A DNA stretch of 64,000 nt from contig JADGDD010000009.1 in the NCBI GenBank assembly GCA_016745075.1, positions 111,796-175,795 on the forward strand, in the 5' to 3' direction. The stretch is from Planctomycetota bacterium. Its GTDB lineage: Bacteria > Planctomycetota > UBA11346. Of the stretch, positions 45,846-55,240 are shown one piece after another (position 1 is the first letter of the stretch; each line of letters starts with the position of its first letter). The translations under genes were made by a program, and so were the position numbers. The notes beneath the pieces were generated by a model. That model did no database searches. It worked only from the letters and a program-made list of their open reading frames with translations, and was not told where the DNA came from.

Positions 45846-46412
45846 ATGGCTAAAAAACGAACCGACCAATTAACAAAAACGACACGACGTAAACAGGTAG
45901 ATCAATGCAGGCAGCTCTTTCCTGACCTCCTTGATGAAGCACTCGATTCTGGACCGGAAAGCGCAAAGATTAACAAACGAACCACCCTTGCAAAAGCGAC
46001 AAAGATCACCCGACGCACAAAGGCGAGTCCTGAGAAGCAGACCCTCACTATGGACCCGAGTATTTTATGGTACTGCGATCCAAAGGTTGTCCGTAAAAGT
46101 TGCTTGGATATTCAAAGGCGAGAAAGGGAAGCGGCGAAGCTCTCTCCATCAAAACGGTCACAGATCAAAATACCAAAGCGGAAGCCTTCGTACCAGCCTA
46201 TTCCAGATGAATATCTACGACCCATGATACAAAAACTCAGACTCGATTCCAAGGACGCAGAAGAGCTCTATGTTGCAGGGCTACTTGCTCGCTTTGCAAA
46301 CGAATGGGATGAAGTGCTCCACCGCCTTGATCATGCCGAGAAGACGCAAGGTTTTGGTAACCTGAGAGAGGCACTGGCAGAAGCCATCTGCAACTTTATT
46401 CTAGATAAGTAA
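45846..46412 (+). CDS. Basic protein of unknown function
   Basis: 188 residues from the ATG at 45846; the frame also opens at 45825. N-terminal half is Lys/Arg/Thr-rich and probably unstructured (MAKKRTDQLTKTTRRKQVDQ), the C-terminal half is helical (LRLDSKDAEELYVAGLLARF). Could bind nucleic acid. No family recognised. Palindrome site 1 lies 35 bases upstream and may control it. Confidence 0.6.
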   Translation: MAKKRTDQLTKTTRRKQVDQCRQLFPDLLDEALDSGPESAKINKRTTLAKATKITRRTKASPEKQTLTMDPSILWYCDPKVVRKSCLDIQRREREAAKLSPSKRSQIKIPKRKPSYQPIPDEYLRPMIQKLRLDSKDAEELYVAGLLARFANEWDEVLHRLDHAEKTQGFGNLREALAEAICNFILDK

Positions 46413-46416
46413 GTAC

Positions 46417-47484
46417 CTACTGGTCGTCACCTATCTGGAAGATACCAAGCGCGCCGTCCGACCCTGCAATCCCGCTCAACTTCACGCGTTGACCATTCAT
46501 CTGTATTGTTTTCGGTGCCTTAAGTGCCGCAACAAAGTCTGCCATAAACCACTCCGAAAACTGAGTCATCGATTCGCCTTCCTCAGGCGCACCGGACGAG
46601 ACCTCAAGAAGCTTGTATCCAAATCCGATAGCGAGCATCATTTGCTTCTGTATTTTGTCTTTATCATGCATGATAGGCATTATGAGCAAGACCGTATCGA
46701 TAGAACCATTCTTCCCCACATCATAAATGCTCAGCGACATATCATTCGACATAAGTTTTGTCCATCGATACTCAATTCGGTTCTCAAGTTGGACAATATC
46801 TACCTGCTCTTGCGTCAGAATCGGTATCGCGCGCTTATAGTCCTCTATATTCGCCACGATAGAAGAATCATCCACATCATCAACTTGATCACTCGTGCAC
46901 ATTGAAGGCATGAACAACAAGATAACTACAACCAAGCCGATCAGACCGAAGATCCCCTTTTTCGTATCAGGGTCATCTCCACCAGTGTTTCTGCTCACAT
47001 CTCCGGAACCACTGCTCTTTCGCCCCGTCTTCGCTTGCTTGTATGCTGCGCCAATGCCTTTTCGCAGATGCTTTGCCGCAGCTTTATCAATGAAGGGCAC
47101 AGGGTATCCCGCATAGGTATACTTATAAGATCCAACCTCGGTCAGCTCACCATAAGGAACAGCCCAACACGATCTCAACGGCTTCGTTCTCGGTACACTC
47201 ACGTGAACCAGACAAGCGGGGTATAGCAAAAGCGTCTCTACGAAGTTCAGCGACCCCCAAGAGAAAGCACCAAGGCACTCCTGACCATCCGCTAACTGAC
47301 AGCCTTCAGGAGCGCTGTAGAGAAGTACACCAGAGGTCGCAGCAGCCTCCGCTATGGACTCCCGATCGTGAACGACTGTGCGACCCAACTCATCTAAGAA
47401 CACCGTAGCATCGCCACCTTCCTTAAGAATCTTAAGCTTCTTCGTCTCCGATGCGGTATCTTGCTGTGTAAATGGCGTGTTCAT
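46417..47484 (-). CDS. Unknown protein with a single membrane helix
   Basis: 355 residues, ATG at 47484 with AAAGGAG upstream. Residues about 1-150 look like a soluble domain, then a Gly/Ser/Lys linker, one membrane helix (about 178-195, GLIGLVVVILLFMPSM), then a C-terminal domain with several hydrophobic beta/alpha segments. No family recognised. Diverges from the XRE-type gene. Confidence 0.65.
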   Translation of the reverse strand: MNTPFTQQDTASETKKLKILKEGGDATVFLDELGRTVVHDRESIAEAAATSGVLLYSAPEGCQLADGQECLGAFSWGSLNFVETLLLYPACLVHVSVPRTKPLRSCWAVPYGELTEVGSYKYTYAGYPVPFIDKAAAKHLRKGIGAAYKQAKTGRKSSGSGDVSRNTGGDDPDTKKGIFGLIGLVVVILLFMPSMCTSDQVDDVDDSSIVANIEDYKRAIPILTQEQVDIVQLENRIEYRWTKLMSNDMSLSIYDVGKNGSIDTVLLIMPIMHDKDKIQKQMMLAIGFGYKLLEVSSGAPEEGESMTQFSEWFMADFVAALKAPKTIQMNGQRVKLSGIAGSDGALGIFQIGDDQ

Positions 47485-47579
47485 CAGGCATCTCCTTTAT
47501 TAGTGGTTCAAACAACGAATTGTCATGTTGGCGAGTTTCGCCAATTGGCAAGCGAATAGTTGCGGCTGATGCAGAACAT

Positions 47580-47915
47580 ATGCATGATGACTGGATGAGT
47601 TTGAACGAGGACTTCTATCTCACTGCTTTTGGCAATCATTTACGCGCATTGATTGAGAAGGCAGGGTATACAACTGTGCAGCAATTTGCGCAGTTCATGG
47701 AATTTGACTACCCAAGTCTCACCAACATATTGTCCGGCAAACGCCCCCCACCGATCACGATGCTAGAAACATGGGGAACAGCGTTCAAATTAAAGCCGAA
47801 GCAGTTAGCCCTTTTCAAGGAGCTAGGCTGGTTACGACGTTCACCGAAAGAAGCTCGGCTTATCGTAGCGCAGCGTGATGCGACCATTGCAAAGCTTAAG
47901 TCTCACGCCAACTAG
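47580..47915 (+). CDS. XRE-family helix-turn-helix regulator
   Basis: 111 residues from the ATG at 47580; the frame is open upstream but its extra residues look unlike protein. The central HTH (about 20-75) reads LRALIEKAGYTTVQQFAQFM, then YPSLTNILSGKRPPP, the layout of XRE/Cro proteins. The tail (KEARLIVAQRDATIAKLKS) may form a coiled coil. Could be the repressor of the palindromes around this segment. It ends four bases inside the convergent HU-like gene. Confidence 0.7.
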   Translation: MHDDWMSLNEDFYLTAFGNHLRALIEKAGYTTVQQFAQFMEFDYPSLTNILSGKRPPPITMLETWGTAFKLKPKQLALFKELGWLRRSPKEARLIVAQRDATIAKLKSHAN

Positions 47916-48382
47916 CAACGCGGGGGCGGTTCGTAGTAATCAACATGCAATTGACGAAGGGTCGCCTTAAAGTGCTTCCGTGCCGTTTGCATAGTGGTAA
48001 AAGTCCGAGAGACCTCAGTCGTTGATCGAGAAGATGTATGATGGTTTCGGCGGTGATTGCGCATCTTAGCATGCGTCACACTCGCTCCGGCACCAGCGCT
48101 CCCAAAGCGAACCTCGTTCCGAAAAGGTCGACACGCCGAGAAAGTTGGCTGTCCAAAAGGCACATCACCATTACGTGGTTTATGTAGGTACGAACCAAAA
48201 GCCCCAAAACCGGGAATGGTCACCATACGACCACGAGCAACTTCACACGCTAACTCCTCGAAGAAGTACGTCAGTAACAAAGCCACTTCTTCTGGGTGTT
48301 TGTTCGTCTGAGCTGCCACTGCTTTTACACAACGGTTTAAAGACTGTGCTCCTGCTGACTTTGGCGCGAATGGTATTTTCAT
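47912..48382 (-). CDS. HU/IHF-like DNA-binding protein with long C-terminal tail
   Basis: 156 residues from the ATG at 48382 (AAGGA upstream). The first 100 residues have the HU fold signature (MVTIPGFGAFGSY, then NPxxG-like KPRNGDVPFGQP). The C-terminal 55 residues are rich in His, Arg, Thr and Ser (HAKMRNHRRNHHTSSRSTTE) and probably bind DNA nonspecifically. A nucleoid or plasmid-partition helper is likely. Palindrome site 2 lies about 60 bases upstream. Confidence 0.8.
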   Translation of the reverse strand: MKIPFAPKSAGAQSLNRCVKAVAAQTNKHPEEVALLLTYFFEELACEVARGRMVTIPGFGAFGSYLHKPRNGDVPFGQPTFSACRPFRNEVRFGSAGAGASVTHAKMRNHRRNHHTSSRSTTEVSRTFTTMQTARKHFKATLRQLHVDYYEPPPRC

Positions 48383-48441
48383 GACTGCATCCTTTTCCTT
48401 ATAAAGTAATAGGATGCCACATTTTGATCTACTCGCAATTG

Positions 48442-48464
48442 ATATTTGATACGTTATCAAATAT
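48442..48464. promoter_or_regulatory. Palindrome site 2 (arms ATATTTGATA/TATCAAATAT)
   Basis: Perfect 10-bp arms with CGT between, upstream of the HU-like gene (start 48382) on the minus strand. The best copy of the three. Confidence 0.65.
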
Positions 48465-48485
48465 ATATACCAAATCAGCAACCTC

Positions 48486-48875
48486 TTAAGAAACACTTTC
48501 CTCATTCTTGCTGTCTCCACGACACCATGATTGCAACCGCCTCGTGATAGCCCAAATGGTTCCAAGAATTTCAAGGTAAGAACGTGATGCACCTCGTGCC
48601 GCAACCTCGCCTTTAAAGTTCCGATACGTAATCATTTCAACACTCCGGGAGATGACCTCTCGTACCAGCTTACGCTCCACAATAATTCGGTAATGATAGT
48701 CCGCGTGAAGACTCTCGATGATCTCTGCAGTGACGTAGTAAACCTCCATGAACTTGATTAGATGATCTCTGCATCTCGCTCGAATCATCAGTAGCTCTGG
48801 CTGTAAGTCTCCGTGACCCCCGTCTGAGTACACCGCGACTATCGAAAAGAAGCCCTCGGGGACTATTAACCACAT
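48486..48875 (-). CDS. Conserved small protein, MWxxxxxGFFS type
   Basis: 129 residues, ATG at 48875 with AAAGGAG upstream. Begins MWLIVPEGFFSIVA and contains LLMIRARCRDHLIKF and DYHYRIIVERK. Small cytoplasmic proteins with this opening occur widely in bacteria, often on mobile elements; their role is not known to me. Slightly upstream of the HU-like gene in the same direction. Confidence 0.7.
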   Translation of the reverse strand: MWLIVPEGFFSIVAVYSDGGHGDLQPELLMIRARCRDHLIKFMEVYYVTAEIIESLHADYHYRIIVERKLVREVISRSVEMITYRNFKGEVAARGASRSYLEILGTIWAITRRLQSWCRGDSKNEESVS

Positions 48876-49078
48876 AACTTACTCCTTTATGACCACAGAG
48901 CCAAATGCGACCCTCTGTGATACCGTTAAAACACGATCACCCGTAAACATCTTACGAGAGACTTGTCTGCAAGTATACCCAAAGCGCAATGGTTCAAACC
49001 CCTTTACCGTCTCGCATAGATTCTCAGAGGAAGCAGGCAAAATCTTCTGTTAGTAGCTGGCGAAAAAAGGATACACAT

Positions 49079-49100
49079 AAATTGCTAATAAGGGAAATAC
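49079..49100. repeat. Direct repeat A, copy 1
   Basis: 22-bp sequence starting AAATTGCTAA and ending GAAATAC; the second copy starts 88 bases later and differs at two positions. Confidence 0.6.
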
Positions 49101-49166
49101 AGCTTGTTAAACGACCCTAAGACAGAGGTTGCTTAAAATCCTCGACACTCAACAATTATCACAAAC

Positions 49167-49188
49167 AAATTGCTAACAAGAGAAATAC
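49167..49188. repeat. Direct repeat A, copy 2
   Basis: Matches copy 1 at 20 of 22 bases, 52 bases ahead of the primase start codon. Spacing of 88 bases (near eight helical turns). Confidence 0.6.
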
Positions 49189-49240
49189 GGAACAGCAACG
49201 CCGCCCAGCAAACATCGCCAATAGCATCAGGATTTGTCAT

Positions 49241-51022
49241 ATGAACAATAAGTCAAAACAACGAAGAAGAAAGAAACCCGGCGAAACTCCGCTCCCATAC
49301 TGTCCGTGCCTTGGTGAGTTTCCCTTCAAACTATCCAATACAACCGTTCCCTTTTCCAAAATTCAGCGATACTCCTTAGCAGCTGCCCTAAAGTCAATAG
49401 GCGGATACAACGCCACCAACAACACTCTCTCCGATGAACTACGCAAATTACTGCAAATATACGTAGATACTTTTGTCTTTAAGCACTCCTCTTTATACGA
49501 AAGAACCATAGATAAAAGCACGCTCACCTCAGACCAACAAAAGAGAATCGCTTATCGTGCAAATATGCATACCTACCTATCACGCCGCCATCAATCCGAA
49601 GAAAACAGGCTGTTAGACTGGAATAAACTCATACGCATCTTCACACGCGATATAAACCCCCTAATGATGAAGTACTTTGGTCTCGGTTTTCAAGCAAATC
49701 AACGAGTCCCCTACTTCATCATAGATGTTGATGACCATGATAACCCTGAAACAGAGACGCCCTCTCCTCCAACCAAGAGCATCCAAGCATCACTCAAATT
49801 TCTCAACGCAATACCCTTATTACAAACCAAGAAAGCGCTCGCCTTTACCAGCGGCAGCGGCTGCGGTCTTCACATCTATTACTTCTTTGACAAACCACAG
49901 GTAGCAAAAACTGTTGGCAACCACATTAAAGAAATTCTCCACTCATACGACATCTACATCAACGATAACATAGAGGAAAGCCTGTGCCGTAACATCGAAG
50001 TCATGCCACCAGATGACAACCATTTCCCGCCACTGCCCCTTGGACGCAACAGCACGCTCTGCGATACGTCCGGACACCCTCTCCAATATGGAACTCCCAT
50101 CGAATGCCTACGACAACTCGCAGAACACAAACGCTCAATCATTCCTATTTCAATTGACGATATCAAATCAACTCTCCATGAACTACGAGAAGAAACTGAT
50201 GACCGCGAGTTGTCCATAAGCGCTAACATTGCCATTAAAACCGCTACAGCACTTGAGCACTCCAGCCTTACTGCCAAAAAGCTCTGGGAAGAAGGCCTTC
50301 CAGCAAGAGGAACTACTGGGCAGCGATGGCAATCGTATTACATACTTGCAGAAGACTGTAGAACAAACGGCCTCACTTCCAAACAAGCCATCGTAAAAAT
50401 CTCAGAATGGTTAAACACAAAACATAACTCACAGTCGCAGGACTACAATCGCAACAAAAAGAAAGTGCTCGATGATATTAAATATCCGGTGAATTTCGTT
50501 TATAAAAACAAGCCTGCCGAAGTGAAGCCATGGAAACCAAGACCTCAGGGATATCAGAATCCCAAGCTCACCGTCACTGATGCAGAGACTATAATCACTC
50601 GCATCATCGATAAACTGTCGCATCGAGACATACCAAAACAGGTCTTACGTAAGAATCTCACCTTTGCATCTCACCTTCTAGCAGTCCTTCGAACATACGG
50701 TACACCGATAATCACCCATACATCTCAATATTATTCTGCCGATATCGCCATTGAACTCGTACGAAAAATGCCAAATGCATCGAATGAGAACTACAGTAAA
50801 CGCTCCCGTTTCGTCACGTTCAACGGACTTTGTACGGTCACTTCACAAAGACAATCAAACCTACCTACCGAATTTAGATCTCAAATACCACTCACCGCGC
50901 TCAATTCGATCGGGGAAGAAGAGCTCCAGCCCAAGGACGCCATAATAACTTACCTCTCACAACACGAAGAACAAAGGTCCTTCTTCTTCGATTATCAGTC
51001 TTGGCTTCGGTTTCGAAAATAG
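49241..51022 (+). CDS. Archaeo-eukaryotic primase-like replication protein
   Basis: 593 residues, ATG at 49241 with AGGAT 8 bases before. Core AEP motifs: FIIDVDDHD (D162/D164, metal binding), SGSGCGLHIY (204-213, H211), and NIEVMPP (E253) followed by LPLGRN (R269). The remaining C-terminal half (about 290-593) is helical and not recognised; it could hold a PriCT-like or DNA-binding domain. Such primase-polymerases start replication of plasmids and integrative elements. Its presence supports a plasmid-derived segment here. Confidence 0.75.
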   Translation: MNNKSKQRRRKKPGETPLPYCPCLGEFPFKLSNTTVPFSKIQRYSLAAALKSIGGYNATNNTLSDELRKLLQIYVDTFVFKHSSLYERTIDKSTLTSDQQKRIAYRANMHTYLSRRHQSEENRLLDWNKLIRIFTRDINPLMMKYFGLGFQANQRVPYFIIDVDDHDNPETETPSPPTKSIQASLKFLNAIPLLQTKKALAFTSGSGCGLHIYYFFDKPQVAKTVGNHIKEILHSYDIYINDNIEESLCRNIEVMPPDDNHFPPLPLGRNSTLCDTSGHPLQYGTPIECLRQLAEHKRSIIPISIDDIKSTLHELREETDDRELSISANIAIKTATALEHSSLTAKKLWEEGLPARGTTGQRWQSYYILAEDCRTNGLTSKQAIVKISEWLNTKHNSQSQDYNRNKKKVLDDIKYPVNFVYKNKPAEVKPWKPRPQGYQNPKLTVTDAETIITRIIDKLSHRDIPKQVLRKNLTFASHLLAVLRTYGTPIITHTSQYYSADIAIELVRKMPNASNENYSKRSRFVTFNGLCTVTSQRQSNLPTEFRSQIPLTALNSIGEEELQPKDAIITYLSQHEEQRSFFFDYQSWLRFRK

Positions 51023-51428
51023 TCGCTCCTCATCCAATTCAATCCCCCTGTCACCTCTTTCCTGCCATCCAATCTCCCTGAACCCAATACCCTGAATCCA
51101 GTCTCCCTAAACCCGGGGTGAAGGGGCGTCACTAAGTATTAGAGGAGCTTATACCATAAGTAAGAAAGTGATAATGGGCAAAAATCAGGCAATGTCGCTC
51201 AATGCAGCAGCCTCTTTACCACAGGAGACCGCATCCTTCAGAATAACCTCCGATCAAGATGAACACCAATCATAGAATTCAAAGCCACAGCACACGCAAC
51301 AGCAAGTCCAACACGGATTCTAAAGACAAGACACGTAACCCTTCTCACAAGTCAATCAGAGAATCAAACACACACTCTTAGACCCTTCACTATCTCAAGC
51401 ACTCTTCAGAACAAAAGAGCAAATCTCA

Positions 51429-51451
51429 ATATCTGATAACGTATCAAATAT
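51429..51451. promoter_or_regulatory. Palindrome site 3 (arms ATATCTGATA/TATCAAATAT)
   Basis: Same core as site 2 with ACG in the middle (reverse complement of CGT) and one arm mismatch. No gene start is close, so an origin, partition or regulatory role for a non-coding transcript is possible. Confidence 0.5.
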
Positions 51452-52152
51452 AAACACATGTCACAAATCAAAAGCACAGACTTCGCGACCATGAATATTT
51501 TAACACTTTGATAATTACCCCGTTTCCTATCTCCATAAACCAAGACAGGATCAAAAACGAATTTGATAATTCCAACAAGAGAGCATCAACCAAGAGGCCA
51601 TTTTAAGGAACTCAAATACAAGCTCACACAATTAGACGAACTCAGCACCCAAAGAGCCCTAGCGCCTCCTGTAGCGAGCCTCAGAACATCCTCCGGAGAA
51701 ACCCCGCCCAGTCAGATCCAAAATAAGGCAATTTAAGAGGCCTTGTTTATTATCAAAGACAAACTAGGGTCAACAGGATTAAGTCGCCATATGAGCCCCT
51801 GTGCAGACGAGAGAGGCAACTATTGCAAAACCGATGAGTAAAAACCATTCTCCTGAACAGTTATCAGCCCTTTCGAGAACGATTCATGATGGTTGTACGA
51901 TGAGACCGGAGAACACCCCCCTAAGAGAGCTCGCCCATGTCACCATACTTCAAGGCGAAATATGACGAGGTACGGTTGGACCGGCAGCGGACTTGAGCAC
52001 TTCTTACGTCAAAGATCCCATCGGCATACCGGACATTCCGACGCGAAACAGCATAGCAGCGCCCCCTCACATCAAACAATCGCAACCAGTTCCACAATGG
52101 ATACTGGCTATTCCTCCTAACCATTTGACAACAAATCACCACTAGTAGTCAT

Positions 52153-52184
52153 GCTCTGAAATAAACTCAGGTTGATTTCAGAGC
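52153..52184. repeat. Perfect inverted repeat upstream of hsdM
   Basis: Arms GCTCTGAAAT and ATTTCAGAGC (10 bp, no mismatch) with a 12-base loop. No T-run. A regulator site or a remnant element end. Confidence 0.45.
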
Positions 52185-52438
52185 AAATTCGGTCCAATTT
52201 ACAGATTGGTTTTCTATACTGTTTCTCAAAGGCCATGTCGATATTTATCAAAGAATCAGGCCGATCGGCTTATTGGCACTATGGCACTATGGCAGTACTT
52301 GTCTAACGATAGCCAATGAATACTGTTCTCTCTCTATTAACAGCTCTCTGCTCGCCACTTCTGGTATTGCGGTAGGGCTATACGGCATGCACTCACCAAG
52401 CCAGTCCATTTTCCCCCGATTAAAACAAGATTGACTCT

Positions 52439-53995
52439 ATGACCAGCACCCAGCAATTTAACGAACTCAAACGCCGCATCTGGCAGATTGCAAATGATGT
52501 GCGTGGCACCGTGGATGGATGGGACTTCAAGCAATATGTGCTTGGCGCGCTTTTCTACCGCTTCATCAGTGAAAACTTTTCCCGCTACATCGAAGGCGGG
52601 GATGAGAGCATCGACTACGCCGAACTTGGGGATGATGTCATCACCGACGAGATCAAAGACGATGCCATTAAGACCAAGGGGTACTTCATCTATCCCAGCC
52701 AGCTCTTTGAAAACGTCATCGCCAAGGCGAATGACAACGAAGACCTCAATACGGATCTGAAGGAGATCTTCACCGCTATTGAGAGCTCGGCGATGGGTTA
52801 CGCTTCAGAGGAGGACATCAAAGGGCTGTTTGATGATTTTGACACCACAAGCAACCGCTTGGGTAAGACGGTCAAAGACAAGAACAGTCGTCTCGCTGCC
52901 GTACTAAAAGGAGTGAGTGAACTCGATTTTGGACACTTTGAGGATAGCGAGATCGACCTCTTCGGGGATGCTTACGAATATCTGATCGGCAACTACGCGG
53001 CTAACGCGGGGAAGTCGGGTGGTGAGTTCTTCACTCCCCAGCATGTTTCCAAGCTCATTGCCCAGCTTGCCATCCACGGGCAGAAGAACGTGAACAAAGT
53101 CTACGACCCCGCCGCAGGTTCTGGCTCCCTTCTCCTACAGGCTAAGAAGCACATGGATGACCACTTGATCGAGGACGGTTTCTTTGGTCAGGAGATCAAC
53201 CACACGACTTACAACCTTGCGCGGATGAACATGTTCCTGCACAATGTGAACTACGATAAGTTCAACATGCAATTGGGCAACACCCTGACCGAGCCCCACT
53301 TCCGCGAGGACAAGCCCTTCGATGCCATCGTCTCAAATCCTCCCTACTCGGTGAAGTGGATCGGCAGCGATGACCCCACCCTCATCAATGACGAGCGCTT
53401 CGCTCCCGCCAGTGTGCTGGCACCCAAGTCCAAGGCAGATTTCGGCTTCGTCATGCACTGTCTCAATTACCTCTCCAGCAAGGGGCGGGCGGCGATTGTC
53501 TGCTTTCCGGGGATCTTCTATCGCACTGGAGCCGAGCAAAAGATCCGCCAATACCTCGTTGAAAACAACTTTGTGGAGACCGTCATCTCACTGGCTCCAA
53601 ACCTCTTCTACGGCACCACTATTGCTGTGAACATCCTCGTGCTCTCCAAGCACAAGACCGATACCAAAGTTCAGTTCATCGATGCCTCGGGTGAGGAATT
53701 CTTCAAGAAAGACACGAACAACAACCTAATGACTGACGACCACGTCAAAGATATCGTGAAGTTTTTCGATCGCAAGGAGGATGTAGCGCATGTCGCCCAG
53801 TCCATACGTATGGAGAAAATAGCCGACAATGACTACAACCTCTCCGTTAGCTCCTATGTAGAAGCCAAGGATACGCGTGAGGTGATCGACATAACCAAGT
53901 TGAATCAGAAAATCAAAGTCACCGTCAGCAAGATTGATGGACTTCGTAAAGACATCAACACTATCGTCGCAGAAATCGAAGGAAGCGGGGCATGA
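52439..53995 (+). CDS. hsdM: Type I restriction-modification, methyltransferase subunit
   Basis: 518 residues. SAM-binding motif DPAAGSGSL (about 222) and catalytic NPPY at 300-303 identify an N6-adenine methyltransferase; the N-terminal helical domain (1-150) begins [17 protein letters not shown], as in HsdM. Contacts HsdS and HsdR. Its stop overlaps the hsdS start by four bases. GC content is higher than the flanking genes. Confidence 0.96.
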   Translation: MTSTQQFNELKRRIWQIANDVRGTVDGWDFKQYVLGALFYRFISENFSRYIEGGDESIDYAELGDDVITDEIKDDAIKTKGYFIYPSQLFENVIAKANDNEDLNTDLKEIFTAIESSAMGYASEEDIKGLFDDFDTTSNRLGKTVKDKNSRLAAVLKGVSELDFGHFEDSEIDLFGDAYEYLIGNYAANAGKSGGEFFTPQHVSKLIAQLAIHGQKNVNKVYDPAAGSGSLLLQAKKHMDDHLIEDGFFGQEINHTTYNLARMNMFLHNVNYDKFNMQLGNTLTEPHFREDKPFDAIVSNPPYSVKWIGSDDPTLINDERFAPASVLAPKSKADFGFVMHCLNYLSSKGRAAIVCFPGIFYRTGAEQKIRQYLVENNFVETVISLAPNLFYGTTIAVNILVLSKHKTDTKVQFIDASGEEFFKKDTNNNLMTDDHVKDIVKFFDRKEDVAHVAQSIRMEKIADNDYNLSVSSYVEAKDTREVIDITKLNQKIKVTVSKIDGLRKDINTIVAEIEGSGA

Positions 53996-55239
53996 ACAAG
54001 AGCAGCTTCTTAGAAACGTTACTCGACGGCGCCGAGGTAGAATGGAAGCCACTTGGTGATCTGGAAGATTCACAGGTAGTTAAATTAGGTCGAGGTAATG
54101 TCATCTCAAAAAAAAGCCTCGTGGATAACCCGGGCAATTACCCAGTTTATTCATCATCAGCGACTAGAAATGGTGAGTTTGGACGCAATGGAAAATACAT
54201 GTTTGATGATGAAAGGATTACCTGGTCGATTGACGGCGGAGGTCGTTTTTTTTACCGGTCGGCTCATCTCTATTCAGTAACTAATGTTTGTGGCTGGATG
54301 AAGGTCCTCAAGCAAGATGAGCTAAATACAAGGTTTCTTTATCATGTTCTCTCTGGAGCCTGGGAGGGTAAGGTCTTCGATTATATCAAAAAGGCACACC
54401 CTTCAATCATACGTAATGAGTACGAAATCCCCATTCCCTGCCCGGAGAATCCTGAGAAATCGCTGGCCATCCAAGCAGAAATCGTCCGCATCTTGGACAC
54501 TTTCACCGAGCTGACAACCGAGCTGACAACCGAGCTGACTGCCCGAACAAAGCAATACAACTACTACCGCGACCAGATCCTCACCTTTGAGGAGGGTGAA
54601 GTGGAGTGGAAGACAATGGAAGAAGTCGGCGAGTTTATTCGCGGAAAACGTTTCACCAAATCTGACTACACAGACAATGGTATTAGAGCCATTCACTATG
54701 GCGAAATTTACACGCATTATGGAACCTCAACCACTGAGGCTATCTCACAAGTTCGCCCCGAACTTGCACCAACATTAAAATACGCAGAGCCAAAAGATGT
54801 CGTCATCGCAAGCGTAGGGGAAACTGTTGAAGAGGTTGGTAAAGCGGTCGCATGGTTGGGAAATGAAAACGTCGCTATTCACGATGACAGCTACGCATTT
54901 CGTTCCTCCATGAATCCAGTATTCGTCTCTCATTATTTGCAAACAGCTCGATTCACTTCTGAAAAAGAAAAGCACGTAAGCAGGGGAAAAGTGAAAAGGC
55001 TTTTAATCAACGGCATCTCAAAAATGCGTATTCCAATTCCCTACCCGAATGACCCAGAAAAGTCCCTTGCCGAACAAGCTCGCATCGTCGCCATTCTCGA
55101 CAAGTTCGACACGCTGACCCACTCCATCAGCGAAGGTCTCCCACGGGAAATCGAGCTGCGCCAAAAGCAATACGAGTATTACCGCGACTTGTTGCTAAAC
55201 TTTCCAAAACCTGAACCTCAAACTGAAATAGTTGCCTGA
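53992..55239 (+). CDS. hsdS: Type I restriction-modification, specificity subunit
   Basis: 415 residues: two target recognition domains (about 12-165 and 205-375), each followed by a conserved helix region (FTELTTEL... and [20 protein letters not shown]). The central helix contains three copies of a 12-bp repeat (ELTT units, residues 173-184); this matches the repeat-number switch described for EcoR124I-type HsdS, which changes the spacing between half-sites. Starts four bases before the hsdM stop. Confidence 0.93.
   Translation: MNKSSFLETLLDGAEVEWKPLGDLEDSQVVKLGRGNVISKKSLVDNPGNYPVYSSSATRNGEFGRNGKYMFDDERITWSIDGGGRFFYRSAHLYSVTNVCGWMKVLKQDELNTRFLYHVLSGAWEGKVFDYIKKAHPSIIRNEYEIPIPCPENPEKSLAIQAEIVRILDTFTELTTELTTELTARTKQYNYYRDQILTFEEGEVEWKTMEEVGEFIRGKRFTKSDYTDNGIRAIHYGEIYTHYGTSTTEAISQVRPELAPTLKYAEPKDVVIASVGETVEEVGKAVAWLGNENVAIHDDSYAFRSSMNPVFVSHYLQTARFTSEKEKHVSRGKVKRLLINGISKMRIPIPYPNDPEKSLAEQARIVAILDKFDTLTHSISEGLPREIELRQKQYEYYRDLLLNFPKPEPQTEIVA
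54508..54543 (+). repeat. 12-bp tandem repeat in hsdS spacer
   Basis: Two identical GAGCTGACAACC units and one that ends CTGCC in its last bases. In-frame, four codons per unit, at the linker between the two recognition domains. Confidence 0.9.
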
Positions 55240-55240
55240 G

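Larger units (their letters stand above)
48876..49240. other. Intergenic region ahead of the primase gene
   Basis: About 365 bases between divergent genes. Contains a 22-bp direct repeat pair (see separate entries) and AT-rich stretches near 49070-49200. Possibly promoters or the replication start region of the element. Confidence 0.5.
51023..52438. other. 1.4-kb region without convincing gene
   Basis: No frame has a ribosome site plus plausible protein. Contents: short imperfect repeats around CTCCCTGAACCC (51060-51110), palindrome site 3 (51429), AT-rich stretches, an inverted repeat at 52153, and a 9-bp tandem GGCACTATG at about 52275-52297. Could contain an origin, pseudogene remnants or the junction to the type I RM region. 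Confidence 0.5.

Noticed and set aside
48990..49012. Sequence resembling a tRNA T arm (GGTTCAAACCCC) as a third att copy
   Set aside because: It does not match the 25-bp att core beyond the generic TTCAA and lacks the acceptor end.
51893..52142. Frames on both strands in the gene-free region
   Set aside because: Low-complexity His/Arg/Ser composition, no ribosome site, and overlapping frames on both strands indicate chance.
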